A stretch of DNA of 10,289 nt from positions 1 to 10,289 of the forward strand of contig DCZC01000234.1 in assembly GCA_002331565.1 (NCBI GenBank), given 5' to 3'. Within the stretch, counting starts at the first letter, position 1, and each line of letters opens with the position of its first letter. Positions 6,893-10,289 of the stretch are shown one piece after another. A program made the position numbers and the translations under genes. Source of the DNA: Gemmatimonas sp. UBA2094 (GTDB lineage: Bacteria > Gemmatimonadota > Gemmatimonadetes > Gemmatimonadales > Gemmatimonadaceae). The notes below the pieces were generated by a model. That model had not been told where the DNA came from. It saw only the letters and a program-made list of their open reading frames with translations, and made no database searches.

Positions 6893-7401
6893 AGCTTGCC
6901 GAGCTTGCGGGCGTAGGCGTCGAGCACACCGTTGACGAAGCGCGCGCTCCGTTCGGTGCCATACCGCTCGGCGAGGTGCACCGCTTCCTGCAGCACCACC
7001 TTCACCGGGGCTTCGTCACGCGCAAGCTCGGCGGCCGCCAGACGCAGCACACTGCGTTCGATGGCACCGAGGCGCTCGAGACGCCAGTTGTTGGTGACCT
7101 CGGCCAGGGCCGCATCGAGCTGCGCACCGCCGTCGGCCACCGTGCCCACGAGGCGCGAGGCGAAGGCCCGCTCCTCGGGATCGACGGCGAGATCGTCGAA
7201 CACCGTGGTGGCGATACGCCGCAGCTGCGCCTGATCGCGCAGATCGGCCGCATAGAGTGCCTGCAGGGCGCGGGCGCGACCGCGCGTTTCGACACGTTCG
7301 GTACGCGTGTTGGGCTTGCCGCGGGTCCGCTTGCCGGTCTTCGGCAGGAGCGGTTCCTGAACGGGGCCATCCCAGAAGTTGTCGTCGTGCAGCGTGCTCA
7401 T
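6889..7401 (-). CDS. nusB: transcription antitermination factor NusB
   Basis: RNA-binding antitermination factor that joins NusE (ribosomal protein S10) on boxA RNA, supporting rRNA transcription. The 170 residues are longer than the usual 130-145 because of a roughly 36-residue N-terminal extension that is rich in Lys/Arg between 21 and 40. The NusB helical domain starts near RGRARALQALYAADL (40-54). It continues with TNNWRLERLGAIERSVLRLA (103-122) and ends with VLQEAVHLAERYGTERSARFVNGVLDAY (136-163), both very characteristic of the family. The ATG at 7401 overlaps the ribH stop as ATGA, with AGGAG 8 bases upstream at 7410-7414, so the long N-terminus is probably real. The position after ribH is a common bacterial arrangement. 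Confidence 0.95.
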   Translation of the reverse strand: MSTLHDDNFWDGPVQEPLLPKTGKRTRGKPNTRTERVETRGRARALQALYAADLRDQAQLRRIATTVFDDLAVDPEERAFASRLVGTVADGGAQLDAALAEVTNNWRLERLGAIERSVLRLAAAELARDEAPVKVVLQEAVHLAERYGTERSARFVNGVLDAYARKLGKL

Positions 7402-7892
7402 GCGTCGTTCTCCTCGCCTTCGTCGTGCAGGAAGGCACGATCGAAGACATCGAGCACTTCGAGGGCGGCCAGCGCCGCGTCTTCGCCCTTGTTGCCGTGC
7501 GCACCGCCTGCCCGCGCCTCGGCCTGCGCCATGTCGTCGGTGGTGAGGAGTCCCATCGTCACCGGTACCTCGAAGTCGCGCGACGCTTCCATGATCCCGC
7601 GCGCTGCCTCACCGGCCACGAACTCGAAGTGGGGGGTTCCGCCGCGAATCACCGCACCCACAACCACCGCCGCGTCGTACTTGCCGGTAGCGAGCGCGCG
7701 GCGTACGGCTACGGGGAGTTCCCACGCACCCGGCACCCACACGACATCGACGTCATCGAAGGCCACGCCCCTGGCGACGAGGGTCCTCACCGCGCCCTCA
7801 GCGAGCGGCACCGTGATACTCTCGTTGAAGCGGCTCGCCACGACCACGACACGACGCCCTTCGCCGCGCGGTTCTCCGGAAAATTCAGCCAC
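7398..7892 (-). CDS. ribH: 6,7-dimethyl-8-ribityllumazine synthase
   Basis: Penultimate enzyme of riboflavin synthesis; it joins the pyrimidine intermediate with 3,4-dihydroxy-2-butanone 4-phosphate to make lumazine. It usually forms large cytoplasmic shells. From the GTG at 7892 the protein has 164 aa, a normal length. Motifs: SRFNESIT (20-27) for substrate binding, WVPGAWELP (52-60), GAVIRGGTPHFEFV (79-92) with catalytic His88, and GLLTTDD (114-120). The start is uncertain: another GTG at 7961 would add 23 residues and overlap ribBA by 62 bases. I prefer 7892 because it starts MAEFSGEP, where lumazine synthases usually begin, and it follows the ribBA stop by 7 bases. The ribosome site is weak at both. 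The C-terminus is acidic (EGEEND). Confidence 0.95.
   Translation of the reverse strand: MAEFSGEPRGEGRRVVVVASRFNESITVPLAEGAVRTLVARGVAFDDVDVVWVPGAWELPVAVRRALATGKYDAAVVVGAVIRGGTPHFEFVAGEAARGIMEASRDFEVPVTMGLLTTDDMAQAEARAGGAHGNKGEDAALAALEVLDVFDRAFLHDEGEENDA
7410..7414 (-). promoter_or_regulatory. ribosome binding site of nusB
   Basis: AGGAG on the minus strand, 8 bases before the ATG at 7401. It supports the start that gives NusB its long N-terminal extension. Confidence 0.55.
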
Positions 7893-7899
7893 GTCGATC

Positions 7900-9156
7900 T
7901 CAGATGGCGAAGAGGTGACCGAGCTTGGTTCGCTTGGTCTCAAGATAGGAAGCGTTCTCACTCGTGGACGGGGCCTCGATGCGCACCCGGTCCTTCAGCA
8001 CGAGACCGTAGCCGTCGAGCCCGACGAGCTTGCGCGGGTTGTTGGTCATAATGCGGATGGAGCGTACACCGAGATCGAGCAGGATCTGCGCGCCGATGCC
8101 GTAGTTGCGCAGATCGGGAGCGAACCCGAGGCGCTCATTGGCCTCGACGGTATCGGCCCCGCGATCTTGCAGTTCGTACGCCTTGATCTTGTTGAGCAGG
8201 CCGATGCCGCGCCCTTCCTGATCGAGATACACGATTACGCCGCGGCCTTCGACCCGGATCATGTCCATGGCCGTCTCGAGCTGCCAGCCGCAGTCGCAGC
8301 GGCGCGAATGGAAGACATCGCCGGTGAGACACTTGCTGTGCATGCGCACCAGGATGTCCTCCCCTTCGTTCACATCGCCGAACACGAGCGCGAGGTGTTC
8401 GCGGCTGTCGACATCGTTGCGATAGCCCATGATGCGCCATTCCCCGAACTCGGTGGGAAGGCGCGCATCGGCGGCGCGATGCACGAGGCGTTCGTGGCGC
8501 AGGCGATATGCCACCAGCTGCGCTATGGTGATGAAGGTGAGTCCGTGCTGCTTGGCGAACACCTCGAGCTGCGGACGACGCGCCGTGGTGCCGTCCTTGT
8601 TCAGGATCTCGCAGATCACGCCGGCCGGGCGCTGACCGGCGAGGCGCGCGAGGTCCACGGCCGCTTCAGTATGCCCCACGCGCTGCAGCACGCCGCCGTT
8701 GCGGGCGCGCAGCGGGTGAATGTGTCCGGGCACGCGCAGATCACTGCGGGTGGCGTCGGGGGCCACTGCCACGCGGATGGTGGTGGCGCGGTCGCTCGCA
8801 CTGATGCCGGTGCTCACGCCGTACTTGGCGGCCGCGTCGATGCTCACCGTGAAGGCCGTGCTCATCGCCTCGGTGTTGTGATCGACCTGCATCTCGAGAC
8901 CGAGGCGATCGGCCCACTCGTTGGTCATGGCGAGACAGATCATGCCCTTTGCCTCGAGCATGAAGTTCACCATTTCCGGGGTGACGAGTTCGGCCGAGCA
9001 CACGAGGTCTCCCTCATTCTCGCGGTCTTCGTCGTCGGCTACGACGACGAATTTGCCGGCGGCGATATCGGCGAGCGCCTGCTCGACGGTGCCGAACACG
9101 GGTTCGGGAGTATCCGCGCCCTGCTCCACGGCGGGCGTGTGGTCGTCGTGCGTCAT
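7900..9156 (-). CDS. ribBA: bifunctional 3,4-dihydroxy-2-butanone 4-phosphate synthase / GTP cyclohydrolase II
   Basis: Fused enzyme that supplies both precursors of riboflavin: the C4 unit from ribulose 5-phosphate (N-terminal half) and the opened pyrimidine from GTP (C-terminal half). It is 418 aa from the ATG at 9156, which overlaps the ribE stop as ATGA and has AGGAG 8 bases upstream. A start 19 codons further up is possible but would run into ribE. The RibB half (about 20-220) has DDEDRENEGD (41-50) and GHIHPLRARNGGVLQRVGHTEA (144-165), followed by AAVDLARLAG. The RibA half (about 235-415) has Cys276 in KCLTGD plus RCDCG (286-290), the zinc cysteines, then DQEGRGIGLL (312-321) and TNNPRKLVGLDGYG (371-384). 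Both sets of catalytic motifs look intact. Confidence 0.97.
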   Translation of the reverse strand: MTHDDHTPAVEQGADTPEPVFGTVEQALADIAAGKFVVVADDEDRENEGDLVCSAELVTPEMVNFMLEAKGMICLAMTNEWADRLGLEMQVDHNTEAMSTAFTVSIDAAAKYGVSTGISASDRATTIRVAVAPDATRSDLRVPGHIHPLRARNGGVLQRVGHTEAAVDLARLAGQRPAGVICEILNKDGTTARRPQLEVFAKQHGLTFITIAQLVAYRLRHERLVHRAADARLPTEFGEWRIMGYRNDVDSREHLALVFGDVNEGEDILVRMHSKCLTGDVFHSRRCDCGWQLETAMDMIRVEGRGVIVYLDQEGRGIGLLNKIKAYELQDRGADTVEANERLGFAPDLRNYGIGAQILLDLGVRSIRIMTNNPRKLVGLDGYGLVLKDRVRIEAPSTSENASYLETKRTKLGHLFAI

Positions 9157-9806
9157 GCCTGCAACTCCTGAAGGGCTGCCGTGATGGACGGCGCACCCGA
9201 TGCGCGCAGCCACGGTGTCAGCAGTCGTTCCACGTGCTTCGCGAGCACGTCGGCTTCGACGTGAACCGGCGTGCCCAGCGCAAGAACGCCGAGGGCCGTG
9301 TGCCGGCGGGTGTATTCGATGATGGACAACTGAATGCCGGTGGGCAGCAACTCGTTGACGGTGAGGCTCACGCCATTCACCGCCACCGAGCCCTTGTCCA
9401 CCATGAGCAGCCGCAGGGACTCGGGGAGTTCCACGTCGATGAGCCAGGCGTCGCCCTCGTCGCGCGTGCCGAGCACGCGACCGAGGCCGTCCACGTGGCC
9501 GAGCACGAGGTGACCGCCGAGGCGGTCACCGAGCTTCATGGCCCGCTCGAGGTTCACCTGCTCACCCGCCTGCCAACTGCCGATGGTGGTGCGGCCAATC
9601 GTGGTGACGACCGCGGCCACGGTGAACCAACCGCGTCCCTCGGCGGTCATGCCATGTTCGCGCACGGTGAGGCAGGCCCCGTTCACGGCGATGCTCTCGC
9701 CGTCGGTGACGTCGATGTAGCGGCTCGCAATGCGCAGTTCGCGCCCAGCCGGCGTATCGGCGACGTGCTCGATGAGCCCCACGTCGTCCACGAGCCCCGT
9801 GAACAT
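9153..9806 (-). CDS. ribE: riboflavin synthase, alpha subunit
   Basis: Last enzyme of riboflavin synthesis; it dismutates two lumazine molecules to riboflavin and the pyrimidine. The 217 aa contain the two repeated lumazine-binding barrels. The first begins at MFTGLV and includes VNGACLTV (41-48). The second begins at VNLERAMKLGDRLGGHLVLGH (84-104), includes VAVNGVSLTVN (141-151), and ends near VHVEADVLAKHVERLL (181-196). The loop before the second barrel (64-76, AAVVTTIGRTTIG) departs from the more usual AETL..T.LG wording, although the length fits. The ATG at 9806 lies 7 bases after the ribD stop; its ribosome site is modest (GGAGACTGAAGACAGG before the ATG). The gene is also called ribC in some species. 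Confidence 0.96.
   Translation of the reverse strand: MFTGLVDDVGLIEHVADTPAGRELRIASRYIDVTDGESIAVNGACLTVREHGMTAEGRGWFTVAAVVTTIGRTTIGSWQAGEQVNLERAMKLGDRLGGHLVLGHVDGLGRVLGTRDEGDAWLIDVELPESLRLLMVDKGSVAVNGVSLTVNELLPTGIQLSIIEYTRRHTALGVLALGTPVHVEADVLAKHVERLLTPWLRASGAPSITAALQELQA
9165..9169 (-). promoter_or_regulatory. ribosome binding site of ribBA
   Basis: AGGAG on the minus strand, 8 bases before the ATG at 9156, within the end of ribE. It decides the ribBA start in favour of this ATG over the longer reading that begins at 9213. Confidence 0.65.
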
Positions 9807-9813
9807 CCTGTCT

Positions 9814-10289
9814 TCAGTCTCCGGAAACAGCGTAACGGGTCATCAGGTCGGGGCCGTAGACACGGCGCTCGAGCACGGCGAGACGCGGCGCCACGTCGGC
9901 GTCGTGCCCCGGGAGTGCGGCAAAGGCCGGCCTGGCCCCCGCCCCCAAAATGACCGGAGCTTGAAAGATAATCAGGTGGTGAACGAGTCCGGCGGCCATG
10001 AGGGCGGACGCGATTTCGGCGCCGCCTTCGACGAACAGGTGGCCGACACCGGCGGTTCGCAGCCCGCACAGCGCCGCCGTAATGTTGGTCGCCGCGTGGA
10101 TGATCACCCCGGCCGCTTGGAATGCCTCCTGGCGCTCCAGCGGCGCTTCCCCCATGCCGCCGGTTACCAGATAGAGCGGCACCTCCGGCGCGCCGCGCAC
10201 GAGGCGGCTGTCGAGCGGGAGACGGCCCTGCCGGTCGAACACCACCCGGGCGGGGGGCACCCGCGGCGCCGGACCGATGCGCACCGTGA
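9814..10289 (-). CDS. ribD: RibD reductase domain (C-terminal part; 5' end outside window)
   Basis: C-terminal part of the bifunctional deaminase/reductase acting on the GTP-derived pyrimidine. Only the NADPH-dependent reductase domain is seen, about 158 codons; the frame is open through the right edge and the deaminase domain would lie beyond it. Supporting sequences are PPARVVFDRQGRLPLDSRLV near the visible N-terminal end, LFVEGGAEIASALMAAGLV in the middle (the EGGA motif of RibD/RibG reductases), and FQAPVILGAG shortly after. An in-frame ATG at 10284 is internal and should not be taken as a start, because the sequence upstream of it continues the domain. The stop is 7 bases before ribE. 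A stand-alone RibD-like reductase cannot be excluded without the upstream sequence, but the rib context favours full ribD. Confidence 0.9.
   Translation of the reverse strand, partial: TVRIGPAPRVPPARVVFDRQGRLPLDSRLVRGAPEVPLYLVTGGMGEAPLERQEAFQAAGVIIHAATNITAALCGLRTAGVGHLFVEGGAEIASALMAAGLVHHLIIFQAPVILGAGARPAFAALPGHDADVAPRLAVLERRVYGPDLMTRYAVSGD

Noticed and set aside
8322..8345. GTP cyclohydrolase II motif reads MHSKCLTGD where VHSECLTGD is common
   Set aside because: The Cys ligands and the rest of the site are intact, and the residue before Cys is known to vary among bacterial RibA domains, so I do not consider it a defect.
6706..9171. An 821-codon plus-strand open frame opposite the GT, nusB, ribH and ribBA
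   Set aside because: It spans four well-supported genes on the other strand, has low-complexity composition and no recognisable domain. Long antisense frames are expected at this G+C content.
1..10289. Possible hidden mobile element, CRISPR array, tRNA or defence system
   Set aside because: Every base except short junctions lies in recognised housekeeping or PTS genes of even composition; I saw no repeats, inverted ends or RNA folds that would support such elements.

Overview
The window is a single, tightly packed stretch of genes that all lie on the minus strand of a GC-rich bacterial chromosome (roughly two thirds G+C by eye). Reading in the direction of transcription, from high to low coordinates, the order is ribD (3' part), ribE, ribBA, ribH, nusB, a family-4 glycosyltransferase, hpf, hprK, the PTS mannose-family components EIIA, EIIB, EIIC and EIID, ptsH (HPr), and ptsI (Enzyme I, running off the left edge). 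There is no stretch above 30 bases without a gene. I saw no RNA gene, mobile element, CRISPR array, terminator or internal promoter.

The organism is a free-living Gram-negative-type bacterium of a high-GC lineage. HprK with a Ser46-type HPr, next to hpf and a mannose-family PTS, is known from Gemmatimonadota and from myxobacteria and other former Deltaproteobacteria. My best guess is Gemmatimonadota, from general recollection of such gene orders and not from a search, with Myxococcota as the alternative.

There are three functional blocks. (1) 7398-10289 is riboflavin synthesis: ribD, ribE, ribBA and ribH together cover GTP to riboflavin except for the intermediate dephosphorylation. nusB follows, as it does in many bacteria. 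(2) 5436-7401 is a transition zone with nusB (transcription antitermination), a GT4 glycosyltransferase with no obvious partner, and a short ribosome hibernation factor. (3) 1-5439 is a complete phosphotransferase chain with its regulator. Enzyme I passes phosphate from PEP to HPr His15, then to EIIA His21 and EIIB His14, and the EIIC/EIID membrane pair would carry the substrate. HprK can phosphorylate HPr on Ser46 to regulate the flow. All key phosphorylation residues are present, so the system looks biochemically competent. No sugar-catabolic gene or sugar-specific regulator lies in the window, so substrate and role are unknown.

Nearly every gene junction is a 1-8 base stop/start overlap (ATGA, GTGA, TGATG, TAGTG), with many GTG starts. 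This suggests one long, translationally coupled transcription unit whose promoter lies beyond the right edge. The most unusual sequence detail is the altered active-site loop around the phosphorylated histidine of Enzyme I.
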